A program made the translations under genes and the position numbers. Shown piece by piece: positions 6,774-16,411 of a stretch of DNA of 45,109 bases (its first letter is position 1; the number at the start of each line of letters is the position of its first letter). The notes beneath the pieces are model-generated. The model did not search any database, was not told the origin of the DNA, and saw only the letters and a program-made list of their open reading frames with translations. The stretch comes from a bacterium (GTDB taxonomy: Bacteria > SAR324 > XYD2-FULL-50-16). The DNA is taken from assembly GCA_018830885.1 (NCBI GenBank), contig JAHJRI010000028.1:1-45109 (forward strand). The letters run 5' to 3'.

Positions 6774-9700
6774 TTACAACTTGGCCAGTTCGCCGCTCAG
6801 GTATTGCTGCTCTGATTTCAGCTGCCCCAATTGACCTTCCATTTTTGCAAACTTGGCGGATAGTTTTTCTCTTTTCGAGGTGATACGTTCCTCAAGGGTT
6901 TTCAGCTCCTTGTTATAGTTCTCAAGCTGCTTTTCCACGTTTTTGGTATAGATATCCAACGCCCCTTTGTTATTTTCCATCACCTTGTCAATATACTCCA
7001 TCACCTTGGTCCCGACACCCTTGGTGAAGACCATATTGGCCTCACTGCCGGGTCCGACCTGGTTTGCTGACAGCGAAACATACAGTTTTAAGTCTTCAAA
7101 AGGAGAATCCGGCGGGCCTGTCAGGATCTGTCCACTGCCCTGCATGGCGACTCCCTTGATACTTCCCTGCACATCTGTTCCGATTTTCGACTCACCGTTC
7201 ATCAACGGATGGTTCAGTATGTTTTCGACATTTTCAACCCGCAACGAGACTGCAGATTTACTCCCGGTCACATTGGAGCGGATGGTCAATTTCCCGTCTT
7301 CCGATGTCACCACCACGTTCATCTTTCCCAGACTCTTATCATTGATGATTTTCCGCTGTAGATCCTTGGCAAGATCTTCCATCTTCATGGTACCGGTTTC
7401 CAGGATGATCTTGTCAGATTCCCTTCCGTTGACCGTGACATAGATCTCCCGGTTGTTCTCATCTATCGTTACAGGCCCCTGAGCCTGCCGGGTCGTATAA
7501 CTCCCCTGGGTAGCGGCAGCTGTAATATCAATATCATACCCATCTTTACCGCTGATTTGTGTTTTTTCCGAAGAACCGAGATAGATAATCCCACTGTTCT
7601 CCGATGTGCCATGACTCCGAAAGAGATTGGCCACTGTCGTCAGATTATCATTAATGGCATTCGTCAACTTCTCCTCATCAATGTCAATCATTCCTTCCTG
7701 GGTGATTTTCAACCCAATGGAGACCAACATGTTTCTGTCATTATCCAGTCCGATAATCGGGTCGATAAAAATGCTGTTGGCTTCCCTCTGAATCCTCGGC
7801 AGGTTCCGGTCTCCCTGCAGAGGAGCTGCTTCGTTGGTCTCCTTATCATATTTGGTCACATCCTTAAAAAAGAGCAGCATCTTGTTATAGGCATCTGCAA
7901 ATTCAGCAATACCCTCCAACGCCTTTTCGGTGTCTCCCCGGATACTGATTGTGACCGGCTTTTCATGGGTGGAGAGCAGATTCAGCTTGACCCCGTCGAT
8001 CACATCCTCCAGTGTATTCGTGGGATTGGTGATCAGCAGACCACCTCCCAGTTCCGTTGCTCCCAGTCGGATCTCAGCGTCCTGGGGCGGCTGAATAACC
8101 GGAGTAAAGGTCCGGAAGGTAAAACTGTCCGTTTCAAAAATACTCCCTTCACCCAGCACCAGGGATAATCCTGAATCAAATTCGATGGGTGTTCCCATCT
8201 GGTATGCATCACCACCTACCTTCAGTGTTCCAGAGTTACCATCGTCATCTTCCCAGCGCAGTTCCAGTTCCTTGGTAACCCCCACACTACCGCTTTTCAG
8301 CGCGGTAAACGTATAAACCTTGGGGTCGAAATCGGTATAGGTCCCGACAATCTGTTTCTGGGCGTTACTAACCCGTGCCCCGACTGGTTTCTTGCCAGCG
8401 GGAACACCAAACCCCTCCTCCTCCGTGGCAGTCGATATCCAGTTTGTGAGGTTGGTTATTGCTCCGCCCTCATGCCGGTCCTCATCATCAAGCCACCAGT
8501 AGTTTGCCGTTGACTCTGCCTGGTATTCAAACGTCGCATAGTCTCCATCATTCAAAAGACCCGGCTTCAGTTCCAACTCCAGCCCTTTTCCCAGGGAGAG
8601 CTTGGTCCCCGGCTCGTAGCCCTTGCCCACAAATGCGGTTCCCTTGATGCCATTTTCAGACTCATATTCGATCTTCAGATCTTCTGCCTGACCAATCTGT
8701 CCGCTCCCGACAACTTTCAGGGTAAAAACATCATCTTCCGTCCCATCGAACTGACCGGTGATAATCGGTCCCCCTTCCGTGGCCTGGCGCTTCCAGGATG
8801 TGGGTTGTGTGATCTTTGGCGCCCGTTCCTCATCGCTCTTCCACCAGTACAGTTCCGAATCCTGGTTTTTTGCTCTGGATGTAAACACATCGTTCACGAT
8901 GATCTCGCCTTCACTGAGAATCAGGCTGATGCCATCCACAATTTCCAGGGGCTCTCCCGGGGTATAGTTAAATGACCCGAGATCCAGATAGCCGTATCGC
9001 CCGGTGTTGTCTTCCCAGCGCATGCGAAGGTTTTCGCTGACACCAATGATACCGGTATTGACAGCGGTAAAAGTCAGTTCCAGGGGGTCTTCCCCCGTAT
9101 AGTCGCCAATCAGCTCCGGTATGGCCGTCGATGCCCCGGTGCCTGTCGGAACAGGCTCTCTTTGCTCTCCTCGGACAACACCTTTCCATTTACCCGGCTG
9201 CAGGTAGTATGGATCAAAAGTCGGGGCTTCCCCTTCTCCCTTGAGATAGGAGACCACCTTGATTTCACCTTCCCGGCCAGTTTTCTTGCTGGTCAACACG
9301 ACCTGGAATGGCTTTTCCTTGTTGCCCGTCTTAATCACATTTGCAGAGACGTTCGATTCCAGTGCATTAATGGCGTCAACGTAACCCTGCAGGCTATCAT
9401 TGGTTTCATCGATCACAATCTTTTCGGTCTGCTCATCCCCGACGGTGATCACGACTTCGCCACGTCCGATCTGATCCTCTTTGGCAGCAAATCCCTGGGA
9501 CGCAATCTGGTGATTCAGTGCCAGTTTATCGACAACCAGAGTATGTTTGCCGGGCTTTGCCCCGGATGTGGCGATCGCCTCGACAACTTCCGGATTGCTG
9601 GAACTGACGATTTTCCCTTCCCACAGTGTTTTTTTAGACAGTTTGTCGGCGACTCCCTTCACAGAATCCAGATAGACCTTGGTCTGCTTCCAGGCATCCA

Positions 9701-9848
9701 ACTCCAGTTTTTTTGCTTCCTTCCGTTGTTCAACAGGCTCGATCTTTTTTCGCTCTGCAGCGATCATCTGCTCCACGATACCCTTGGTATCCATACCGGA
9801 AGCAAGGCCTGTTATCACATTTGGATTGGACGTTATTTCACCTGCCAT
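6774..9848 (-). CDS. fliD: Flagellar filament cap protein FliD (hook-associated protein 2), enlarged
   Basis: An N-terminal FliD domain (VITGLASGMDTKGIVEQMIA at about residue 9) and a C-terminal FliD coiled coil (VEKQLENYNKELKTLEERI) ending QQYLSGELAKL. The cap at the filament tip promotes flagellin polymerisation. I start at the ATG at 9848 because AAGGA lies 5 nt upstream; the frame is open to 9911 but without an SD. At 1024 aa it is about twice the usual 450-500. The excess includes three repeats of roughly 90-130 aa (about residues 247-579), each with a G-x-[YF]-[TD] start, a [GS]-x-[IV]-G turn, an [RE]-[WY]-E segment and a closing D-x-[FY] strand. A flagellin IN-like region lies further on (about 750-880). 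Confidence 0.95.
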   Translation of the reverse strand: MAGEITSNPNVITGLASGMDTKGIVEQMIAAERKKIEPVEQRKEAKKLELDAWKQTKVYLDSVKGVADKLSKKTLWEGKIVSSSNPEVVEAIATSGAKPGKHTLVVDKLALNHQIASQGFAAKEDQIGRGEVVITVGDEQTEKIVIDETNDSLQGYVDAINALESNVSANVIKTGNKEKPFQVVLTSKKTGREGEIKVVSYLKGEGEAPTFDPYYLQPGKWKGVVRGEQREPVPTGTGASTAIPELIGDYTGEDPLELTFTAVNTGIIGVSENLRMRWEDNTGRYGYLDLGSFNYTPGEPLEIVDGISLILSEGEIIVNDVFTSRAKNQDSELYWWKSDEERAPKITQPTSWKRQATEGGPIITGQFDGTEDDVFTLKVVGSGQIGQAEDLKIEYESENGIKGTAFVGKGYEPGTKLSLGKGLELELKPGLLNDGDYATFEYQAESTANYWWLDDEDRHEGGAITNLTNWISTATEEEGFGVPAGKKPVGARVSNAQKQIVGTYTDFDPKVYTFTALKSGSVGVTKELELRWEDDDGNSGTLKVGGDAYQMGTPIEFDSGLSLVLGEGSIFETDSFTFRTFTPVIQPPQDAEIRLGATELGGGLLITNPTNTLEDVIDGVKLNLLSTHEKPVTISIRGDTEKALEGIAEFADAYNKMLLFFKDVTKYDKETNEAAPLQGDRNLPRIQREANSIFIDPIIGLDNDRNMLVSIGLKITQEGMIDIDEEKLTNAINDNLTTVANLFRSHGTSENSGIIYLGSSEKTQISGKDGYDIDITAAATQGSYTTRQAQGPVTIDENNREIYVTVNGRESDKIILETGTMKMEDLAKDLQRKIINDKSLGKMNVVVTSEDGKLTIRSNVTGSKSAVSLRVENVENILNHPLMNGESKIGTDVQGSIKGVAMQGSGQILTGPPDSPFEDLKLYVSLSANQVGPGSEANMVFTKGVGTKVMEYIDKVMENNKGALDIYTKNVEKQLENYNKELKTLEERITSKREKLSAKFAKMEGQLGQLKSEQQYLSGELAKL

Positions 9849-9872
9849 TCTATCCTTGAATAAAGGGCTCAT

Positions 9873-9900
9873 TCGGCAAATTTTTCCACTCTTTTGCCGA
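9873..9900. repeat. Inverted repeat in the fliD leader
   Basis: Perfect 8 bp arms TCGGCAAA (9873-9880) and TTTGCCGA (9893-9900) with a 12 nt spacer, 25 nt before the fliD start. A third copy of TTTGCCGA is at 9989-9996. It might be an operator or an mRNA hairpin affecting fliD translation. Confidence 0.4.
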
Positions 9901-10095
9901 TGATAGGGCAATATTCCACATCAATCCGGCCAGAGGGGTTACAGGTACAGATCGTCCTTTTCAGATGACGACACCACCAACGACCCTGTTTGCCGAAGAA
10001 TACCGCTGTATTGATACTTCTATCCAAGAATAGGATTACAATTATTATTCCATGTTCCCCATTTCTCTAAATTTACTCCGTTCTTCATTATTTCC

Positions 10096-10122
10096 TTATC
10101 GGAATCGACGGAGAAAACTTTA
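10096..10122 (-). promoter_or_regulatory. Sigma-28 (FliA) type promoter, proximal copy for fliD
   Basis: Reading the minus strand: TAAAGTTT (10122-10115), an 11 nt spacer, TCCGATAA (10103-10096). This has one mismatch to the sigma-28 consensus TAAAGTTT-N11-GCCGATAA. It lies about 250 nt upstream of the fliD start, which fits late flagellar class control. Confidence 0.8.
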
Positions 10123-10187
10123 GCCCGAAACCAAATTTATATAACAGAAAACGGGTCCATCAACCCCTTTTCTTTTCCTTTCCTTCC

Positions 10188-10214
10188 TTATCGGCAGAAC
10201 AGGGCAAAACTTTA
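10188..10214 (-). promoter_or_regulatory. Sigma-28 (FliA) type promoter, distal copy for fliD, perfect match
   Basis: On the minus strand TAAAGTTT (10214-10207), an 11 nt spacer and GCCGATAA (10195-10188) match the FliA consensus at every position. It is 92 bp upstream of a second copy. Both face fliD. The region 9849-10316 otherwise holds no gene. Confidence 0.88.
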
Positions 10215-10316
10215 GTTTTTTATTGAAGCGTCACGCAGGGAGAGGGGTGCTGAATTGACCTGATGAGGGGGATTGTGCTTGACAGACAGGGCCTGAAGAG
10301 CCCCACAAGGGGGGGG

Positions 10317-10688
10317 TCAGGATTCTTCTGGATCTTCAGATGCAGGCTTTATTTCAATCTGATCAAGAAGTCGGGAAATGCGGTCAGCATGATCAAAACC
10401 GCTGTCGAATACAAACCTCAACCTGGGGGTATTTCTTGATGTGAGGGTTTTGGACAGTTTGGCCTGAAAAAAGCCACTGGCATCATTCAATGCCCGCGTG
10501 ATTTCGTCCGTTTCCACAACCGGATCGAAAACCGAGTAGTGTATGACGGCAGCTGCCGAATCAGGGCTCAGATTGACATCAACAATCGTTACACCTTGAA
10601 ACTTCGGATTACTGGATGATTTCTGAAGGATGGTTGAGAGCTTTATCTTGATCAGTTCTCGATTGCGGTTACCGCTGACCTTTGCCAT
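10317..10688 (-). CDS. rbfA: 30S ribosome-binding factor A
   Basis: A 123 aa protein with the KH-like RbfA fold pattern: the N-terminal helix NRELIKIKLSTIL, the strand VTIVDVNLSPD, and the end TPRLRFVFDSGFDHADRISRLLDQI, which is the family signature. It acts in the cytoplasm on late 16S rRNA 5'-end maturation and is a cold-shock factor in other bacteria. I use the internal ATG at 10688 (MAKVSGNRNREL) because it matches family starts and follows a modest AGG; the frame is open further to 10748. It is the last gene of the rimP-nusA-infB-rbfA operon, 154 bp after infB. Confidence 0.93.
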   Translation of the reverse strand: MAKVSGNRNRELIKIKLSTILQKSSSNPKFQGVTIVDVNLSPDSAAAVIHYSVFDPVVETDEITRALNDASGFFQAKLSKTLTSRNTPRLRFVFDSGFDHADRISRLLDQIEIKPASEDPEES

Positions 10689-10842
10689 TTTTTTAACCTG
10701 ATAGCATTCCCAAAAATAGAACGGATGAAACTGACAAAAGCACAGCATTGACCTTTTGCATAGACTCGATTTCCAGAACAGCCGTCGGGTGATGCAGAAT
10801 CAACCATCGGCTTCACTGTTCAGCCGCCTTGAAAAAACAGCG

Positions 10843-13707
10843 TTATAGTTTGGCCGCTGTCTCGAGTCTTAAATAGGATTCCAGTTCGTCACCCACTTTG
10901 ATGTCTTTGTATGACTCAATCCCAATCCCACACTCGAAGCCGGACAGAACCTCTTTGGCCTGATCTTTAAAGCGCTTGAGTGACGCCAGCTTTCCATCAT
11001 GAATAATGACATTGTCTCTGATAACCCTGACCGGACAATCCCTGACAAATTTCCCTTCAGTGACTTTGGTCCCGGCGATAACACCCACCTTGGGAATATT
11101 GAATACCTCCAGTACCTCGGCTTTCCCCTGGATCTCTTCGCGAACGATGGGCTCCAGCATCCCCTCCAGCGCCTTTCTAACATCATCAATGACTTCATAG
11201 ATGATGCTGTACAGCCGAACATCCACGTTTTCCTCATTGGCCAGTTTCTTGGCAGTGGCATCGGGGCGGGTATTAAATCCAATAATCACGGCATCACTGG
11301 TCGCTGCCAGCAGAATGTCGGTACTGGTAATGGCACCCACCGCACCCCGGATGACACGAATGGCCACCTGTTCGTTCCCCAGTCGATAGAGCGCATCCGA
11401 CAGGGCTTCAAGGGATCCGATCACATCGGTCTTGATAATCAGATTGAGCATCTGCTGTTCATCTTTGCCCATGGAGTCCAGCAGATTTTCCAGCTTCCGT
11501 TTCTGCTGTTGAGCCTGCTTCCTGGCTTTTTCCTTTTCAGAGCGCAGGGTGGCGATCTGGCGAACCTGTTTTTCATCCATCCCCACATTGAAACGGTCCC
11601 CTGCCATGGGCAGGCCGTTCAAACCCACGATCTCAACCGGGACTGAAGGGACAGCCTCGCTCAATTTTCTTCCACGGTCGTTCCACATGGCCCTGACACG
11701 GCCATATTCGGTCCCCACCACATAGTTGTCACCTACTCTCAATGTCCCCGTTTGAATCAGAATCGTTGCCGTATTCCCGCGACCCTTGTCAATCTTGGAT
11801 TCAATGACCACCCCCTGGGCCAGACGTTCCGGATCCGCTTTCAGTTCCAGGACCTCAGCCTGCAGATGGAGCATTTCCAGCAGTTTATCAATGCCCTCGC
11901 CTGATTTTGCCGAGACCTTGATCATGGGCACATCTCCCCCAAACTCCTCAGGGACCAGCTGGTATTCCATCAGCTGCTGGATCGTTCTTTCGGGATTCGC
12001 ATCGGGCTTATCGCACTTGTTGATCGCAACAATCATCTGCACACCGGCCGCTTTTGCATGATCGATCGCTTCCACTGTCTGGGGTCGGGGACCATCATCC
12101 GCGGCAACCACCAGAACAACGATATCCGTCACATCAGCTCCCCGGGCTCTCATCGCAGTAAATGCCTCATGCCCTGGTGTATCCAGAAAAGTAATATGAC
12201 CATTCTCCGTCTTGACGTGATAGGCACCGATATGCTGCGTTATTCCACCGGCCTCACCGCCAATGACATTGGTACTTCGTATCTTATCCAGCAGCGAGGT
12301 TTTACCATGATCCACATGTCCCATAATGGTAACCACAGGAGACCGCAGTTTAAGATTCGCTTTTGTATCGGAGATCTGATCGATGCTGTCTTCAATGGAT
12401 TGAAATTCAACCTTCAGGTCGACATTGTGTTCACCGGCCACTAGAACAGCTGTTTCTCCATCGATCGATTGGGTAATGGTTGCCATGATGCCGAGAGACA
12501 TCAGAGTCTTGATAATCTGTGGCACCTTGATCCCGATCAAACCGGCCAGATCGCCAACCGTTATGAATTCTCCTACCACGAGATCTTTTTGTCTGGGGTT
12601 AAACGTATGAACCTCCTTTTTGACTACTTTCTGTTTTCGATTCCTGTCCTTTCGTTTGCTTGATTTGGAGAACCGTTTTTTAGGTTCAAATTTGGACGGT
12701 CCGCCAAACGGAAGATCAGTCGATTCCAGATCATCTCCGCTTTCCTCCAGGGGATCCGGAATGATGTGTTTATCAATTTTTACTTTTTCCTTGCGTAAAA
12801 AATCCTTCGGTGGTTTTACAACACCATCTTCATCGTATTCTATTTCCGGCTCGATTTTTTTTGGCTTTGCCGGCTTCACAGTTTCCGCTGCCGGCTTCTC
12901 GTCATCTTTTGTCGCCACTCTGGGCTTCTTCTCATCAACCTTCTCAGTCGATTTATCCCCAACACTTTCCTGAACCGGTTTTTCTTCTCTTTCAGCTTTT
13001 GAACCCGCTTTCCGAACCCTTCTTTGCTTTACTTCAACCTTCATTTCAGGTTCTTGATCGATACCCGCCGCTTTTGCTTTCTTCTTTTTAGCAACGGCCA
13101 CTTTTTCAAGTTCTTCAGCAGCCTCTTTCTCCTTTTTCAGCCGTTCCTTTTTCTCCTCCTGAGCAGAGACTCTTGGTTCAACCTTTGAGCGAGCAGCCCT
13201 GCTAATTCTTCTCCGGATATCCTTGGCCGGCGTTTTTTCCTCTTTGGCCTCCTCAACCGGCTGCTTTTCCTCCGCCGCTTCAACTGCCTGTTCCTCGGGC
13301 TCCGGCTCCGGCTTCCGTTCCACCGCTTTTTTGCGACTAACCTTTTTCGGTTTTTTGACGGGCTCTTTTGGCACATCCTCTGCTGACGCCTGTTCCCGGG
13401 TTTCAACATCCTCTTCCAAAGGAGCGTCCCCCAGTTTGAGGGACGCTTTGATTTTTTTGCCCTCCGTTGCCTTTTTAACCGAAATAATTCTTCTACGAAC
13501 CTTCTTCGGACCTTCCACACTGGACACTACCGTCTCTTTTATCCGTGTGGCAGGCTCCAGGAAATCCTTCCTGATAGCGGTGATCTGTTCATCGGTCAGG
13601 GCAGAAAAATTTCCCGAAATTGCTATTCCCAAAGAATTGATCCGTTTAATCAATTCTTTTGTGGGAATATTCAATTCTTTTGCCAGCTCAAATACTCTCA
13701 ATGACAT
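10843..13707 (-). CDS. infB: Translation initiation factor IF-2
   Basis: A 954 aa protein. It starts [20 protein letters not shown] (IF2 N-terminal domain), then a very charged Lys/Glu/Pro-rich linker of roughly 300 residues with probable coiled coil, then the GTPase core: G1 GHVDHGKT (about residue 462), G3 DTPGH (about 508), G4 NKCD (about 562). The C-terminal domains II-IV follow, including the fMet-tRNA-binding beta-barrel. It positions initiator tRNA on the 30S subunit. Start at the ATG at 13707: GGAGG lies 7 nt upstream, better than the TTG two codons earlier. It is 101 bp after nusA. Confidence 0.97.
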   Translation of the reverse strand: MSLRVFELAKELNIPTKELIKRINSLGIAISGNFSALTDEQITAIRKDFLEPATRIKETVVSSVEGPKKVRRRIISVKKATEGKKIKASLKLGDAPLEEDVETREQASAEDVPKEPVKKPKKVSRKKAVERKPEPEPEEQAVEAAEEKQPVEEAKEEKTPAKDIRRRISRAARSKVEPRVSAQEEKKERLKKEKEAAEELEKVAVAKKKKAKAAGIDQEPEMKVEVKQRRVRKAGSKAEREEKPVQESVGDKSTEKVDEKKPRVATKDDEKPAAETVKPAKPKKIEPEIEYDEDGVVKPPKDFLRKEKVKIDKHIIPDPLEESGDDLESTDLPFGGPSKFEPKKRFSKSSKRKDRNRKQKVVKKEVHTFNPRQKDLVVGEFITVGDLAGLIGIKVPQIIKTLMSLGIMATITQSIDGETAVLVAGEHNVDLKVEFQSIEDSIDQISDTKANLKLRSPVVTIMGHVDHGKTSLLDKIRSTNVIGGEAGGITQHIGAYHVKTENGHITFLDTPGHEAFTAMRARGADVTDIVVLVVAADDGPRPQTVEAIDHAKAAGVQMIVAINKCDKPDANPERTIQQLMEYQLVPEEFGGDVPMIKVSAKSGEGIDKLLEMLHLQAEVLELKADPERLAQGVVIESKIDKGRGNTATILIQTGTLRVGDNYVVGTEYGRVRAMWNDRGRKLSEAVPSVPVEIVGLNGLPMAGDRFNVGMDEKQVRQIATLRSEKEKARKQAQQQKRKLENLLDSMGKDEQQMLNLIIKTDVIGSLEALSDALYRLGNEQVAIRVIRGAVGAITSTDILLAATSDAVIIGFNTRPDATAKKLANEENVDVRLYSIIYEVIDDVRKALEGMLEPIVREEIQGKAEVLEVFNIPKVGVIAGTKVTEGKFVRDCPVRVIRDNVIIHDGKLASLKRFKDQAKEVLSGFECGIGIESYKDIKVGDELESYLRLETAAKL

Positions 13708-13808
13708 GAACAAACCTCCGGAAGTTTTCTTTACAGTTTCATTAAACTGACAATTTTAAATCATCGATCACCAAAGCAATCGATTTCTCACTTTAAAGGA
13801 TCTTGCAC

Positions 13809-15290
13809 TCACGCGACGTCCGTGTCTTGTTTAGGCTCACTTTTGACTTCAGCGACAGATGGTTCGGCATCATCGACCTGTTCAACAGCCGTATTTTCCT
13901 GAACTCCTGCCCCCTTCGGGGTCACCTCAGGCACAACGGCATCCCCATCTGTTTCAGACAGGGGGAGGGGTTCCAAATTCCCATCGACCGGTACACTTGC
14001 GCTGTCTGCCTGAGGAAGATCAACTTTCACTTCATCCTGCTGAACAGACGCTTCTGGAATCACGCCTTCTTCCAGCACAGCCGTGTCTGCTGGTATCACG
14101 CCTTCTTCCGACACAGCCCTGTCCGTTGTTGCCCCAGCTTCTTCTGGCACAGCAATGTCCTCTGTTGTCCCGGGTTTTTCTGCTTGGGTATCATCTGCCA
14201 GGGCCGCTTTCTTTTCTTCACCGGCTGCGTCTTTATCTGCCATCCCTAATTCAATACCGGATACCCAGGGGTTGATATTGATCATGATGCCCGTCAGCTT
14301 GGACGCCAGACGCACATTCTGACCCTGTTTCCCGATCGCGAGTGATAATTGGTCCTGGGCAATTTTGATATCCGCTGAACGATTTTCTGCATCCAGGTCG
14401 ATCTCGACGATTTCAGCAGGCGCCAGGGCGTTGGCAATAAATTGTTCCAGCCTTTCCGACCACTCAATAACATCGATTCTCTCACCACACAACTCGGAAA
14501 CAATGGACTGCACCCTGGATCCGCGCATCCCGACACAAGCCCCCACCGGGTCGATATCCGGATCGTTGGTAAACACAGCGACCTTGGCTCTTTTCCCGGG
14601 TTCCCGGGCAGCCGCCACCACCTCAATAATTCCGTCATAAACTTCAGGTACTTCCACTTCGAAGAGCTTGACCAGAAAATCCGGATGGGTTCGTGATACA
14701 ATCAATTGAGGCCCTCGACCGTCTGACAGAAGATCGATCAGCAGCACCCGGACATTTTCCCCTGGCTGCAGCTTCTCAAACGGAATCTGCTCCCGGTAAT
14801 CCAACGCAGCCTCGACCGAATTTCCGATAGTGATGATCACTCTTCCCCGTTCGGTCCTGGAAACGGTTCCATGAATAATTTCACCTTTCTTTTCCTGGTA
14901 TTTCTCGATCACCGATTCCCGCTCCGCCTCACGAATTTTTTGAAAAATCAACTGACGGGCTGTCTGTGCAATCACACTTTTAAACTCTTTGGCGTCAATT
15001 TCGTATTCCACTTCATCACCACATTCTGCCAGCGGATCGAACTGAATCACCTCATCGAGCAGAATCTCATTGTCCGCATCCTGAACATGCTCCACAACCA
15101 CCTTGTAATGCATCAGGTCAACATCTCCGGACTGTGGATTCAAAACGGCTTCGATGTTTTTGTAGTTCTTGTACTTCCGATACGCCGCGCCCACAATGGC
15201 ATCCTCGATTGCTTCGATGATCGCTTCCTGATCCAGGCCGCGTTCATGACTCAGCTCCATAATTGCTTCCAATAAACCACCAGGTTTCAT
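13809..15290 (-). CDS. nusA: Transcription termination/antitermination factor NusA
   Basis: A 493 aa protein. The N-terminal RNA-polymerase-binding domain begins MKPGGLLEAIMELSHERGLD, followed by an S1 domain (GEIIHGTVSRTERGRVII) and two KH domains (VGACVGMRGSRVQSI and LAIGKQGQNVRLASKLTG). Conserved sequence ends near residue 350. The remaining 140 residues are an acidic Val/Glu/Ala/Pro-rich tail with no AR1/AR2 domains, containing three tandem 12-residue repeats. It modulates pausing, termination and antitermination. SD GGAG lies 6 nt before ATG. It is in an operon with rimP upstream and infB downstream; no ylxR or ylxQ-type gene lies between nusA and infB. Confidence 0.96.
   Translation of the reverse strand: MKPGGLLEAIMELSHERGLDQEAIIEAIEDAIVGAAYRKYKNYKNIEAVLNPQSGDVDLMHYKVVVEHVQDADNEILLDEVIQFDPLAECGDEVEYEIDAKEFKSVIAQTARQLIFQKIREAERESVIEKYQEKKGEIIHGTVSRTERGRVIITIGNSVEAALDYREQIPFEKLQPGENVRVLLIDLLSDGRGPQLIVSRTHPDFLVKLFEVEVPEVYDGIIEVVAAAREPGKRAKVAVFTNDPDIDPVGACVGMRGSRVQSIVSELCGERIDVIEWSERLEQFIANALAPAEIVEIDLDAENRSADIKIAQDQLSLAIGKQGQNVRLASKLTGIMININPWVSGIELGMADKDAAGEEKKAALADDTQAEKPGTTEDIAVPEEAGATTDRAVSEEGVIPADTAVLEEGVIPEASVQQDEVKVDLPQADSASVPVDGNLEPLPLSETDGDAVVPEVTPKGAGVQENTAVEQVDDAEPSVAEVKSEPKQDTDVA
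14059..14166 (-). repeat. Three tandem 36 bp repeats encoding the NusA tail
   Basis: Units 14059-14094, 14095-14130 and 14131-14166 each encode 12 residues of the pattern A-V-x-E-E-(G/A)-x-x-x-x-x. The first two units are very similar and the third is more diverged. They lie in the low-complexity C-terminal extension of NusA, so copy number may vary between strains. Confidence 0.7.
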
Positions 15291-15387
15291 GTAATACTCC
15301 TATCGGTATAATTTAAGTCCTGGTCAATAGCTACCCTGTCCCGCTTCTGACCTCACCTGCCACCTGTATTTCGCCTCTCAGCGACAG

Positions 15388-15852
15388 CTAAATGTCAGGA
15401 AACAACTGAATTGTTTTGATTTGCTGAAGATCTGCCACCAACTCTTCATTGTCCATGCGAATATAAACACGATGTTCTTGAAATCGGGTTAAGGTCCCAA
15501 CACATTTTTTATGACCTGAAACCGGCTCATGAAATACAGCCTTAACCCTTTCATTGACGTGCTTTTCAATCTCCTTTTCAGACTTCAGCCTGCGAAAAAT
15601 GCCAGGAGACCCCACTTCCAAATGATAGCTGAAAGGGATCGGATCCTCGACATCCAACGCTAGTGAGATCTTCTTGCTGAGAGTTGCACAATCATCAATC
15701 GAAACACCGCCTTCCTTGTCAATCGAGACATCAAGAATCGTATCTCCGCTTTCCTTCCTCAGACGAATCTCCACCAGCTCCAGACCTGAAATATGAGCCA
15801 GCGGCTCTATTATTTCCGTCAATACTTTGGAAAGATTTTCAGAAAGTTGCAT
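15388..15852 (-). CDS. rimP: Ribosome maturation factor RimP
   Basis: A 154 aa cytoplasmic protein required for 30S maturation. RimP features: ISGLELVEIRLRKE near the N-terminus, then ISLALDVEDPIPFSYHLEVGSPGIFRRL, where the VSPG-type loop is the family hallmark, then the C-terminal SH3-like domain (KKCVGTLTRF...VYIRMDNEELV). Start chosen at the ATG at 15852; a TTG one codon earlier is the only near alternative. First gene of the rimP-nusA-infB-rbfA operon, with the promoter presumably in 15853-16100. Confidence 0.94.
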   Translation of the reverse strand: MQLSENLSKVLTEIIEPLAHISGLELVEIRLRKESGDTILDVSIDKEGGVSIDDCATLSKKISLALDVEDPIPFSYHLEVGSPGIFRRLKSEKEIEKHVNERVKAVFHEPVSGHKKCVGTLTRFQEHRVYIRMDNEELVADLQQIKTIQLFPDI

Positions 15853-16411
15853 CAATTGTCTGCCTGCTTCTCTAATGGCAATAAGAAATCTTTACATTCC
15901 TGCATATGCAAATTATATTAATTTTTTAAAATATCATTTCCATCTGTCTTATGCAATGTCCTTTTTCCAAAAAGCGCTCTGAACAGCGTACCGCCACTCT
16001 ATTGGCCATTATCTTTATTTTATTAAGGATACCGTTATTTTCAGATCAAAACCGGTGATATCCAGATCCCCGATAAAGTCCTGAACCGGTCCTGTGAATG
16101 GCGTACAGGACCGACTTTCGTATTCAATGCAACAGGGTCCCCGTATTGAAGCGCTAACCCTGTCATTATCGCCATAGATGGTTCCGTTTCAGGTTCGGAC
16201 AGAAGTCGAGCGGTTCGGTCAGAACAACAGAAAGTCCTTTTTTTTATTGAATTATTATTTTACAATTCACACTTATCAGCTGTGATTAACGTTGTCGCTT
16301 TTCGATTTTCAGACCTGGAAAGCTGAATATGAGTCAATCATAACGAAATTTCAGGTGTTTGCATACGGACAGCTTTTAATACCGGAATCCAACTCATGTC
16401 AAGAGGGAACC
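15853..16411. other. Divergent intergenic region between rimP and the lipoprotein cluster
   Basis: This gap of about 560 bp has no convincing gene. It contains a perfect 9 bp stem-loop at 16087-16113 (CGGTCCTGT/ACAGGACCG, 9 nt loop), a 7 bp pairing ACAGGGT/ACCCTGT across about 16130-16165, and a 13 bp direct repeat with one mismatch at 16192-16204 and 16212-16224 (GGTTCGGACAGAA / GGTTCGGTCAGAA). A TATAAT box for rimP may lie at 15912-15917 on minus, but its -35 is poor. Promoters of both operons should be here. Confidence 0.5.

Larger units (their letters stand above)
9849..10316. other. Intergenic region between rbfA and fliD
   Basis: This 468 bp holds the two fliD promoters and the leader inverted repeat. 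Next to the rbfA stop is a C/G-rich stretch (CCCC-TTGT-GGGG on the minus strand) without a T-tract, so no convincing intrinsic terminator for the translation operon is seen. No truB, rpsO or other usual operon partner is present here. Confidence 0.6.

Noticed and set aside
9878-9901. Plus-strand sigma-28-like sequence in the fliD leader (CAAATTTTT...GCCGATGA)
   Set aside because: Poor -35 match and no plus-strand gene downstream; explained better by the inverted repeat there.
10999-13750. Long plus-strand ORFs opposite infB (up to 215 codons)
   Set aside because: Antisense to a highly conserved GTPase; their composition mirrors the Lys/Glu-rich linker and no domain is recognisable.
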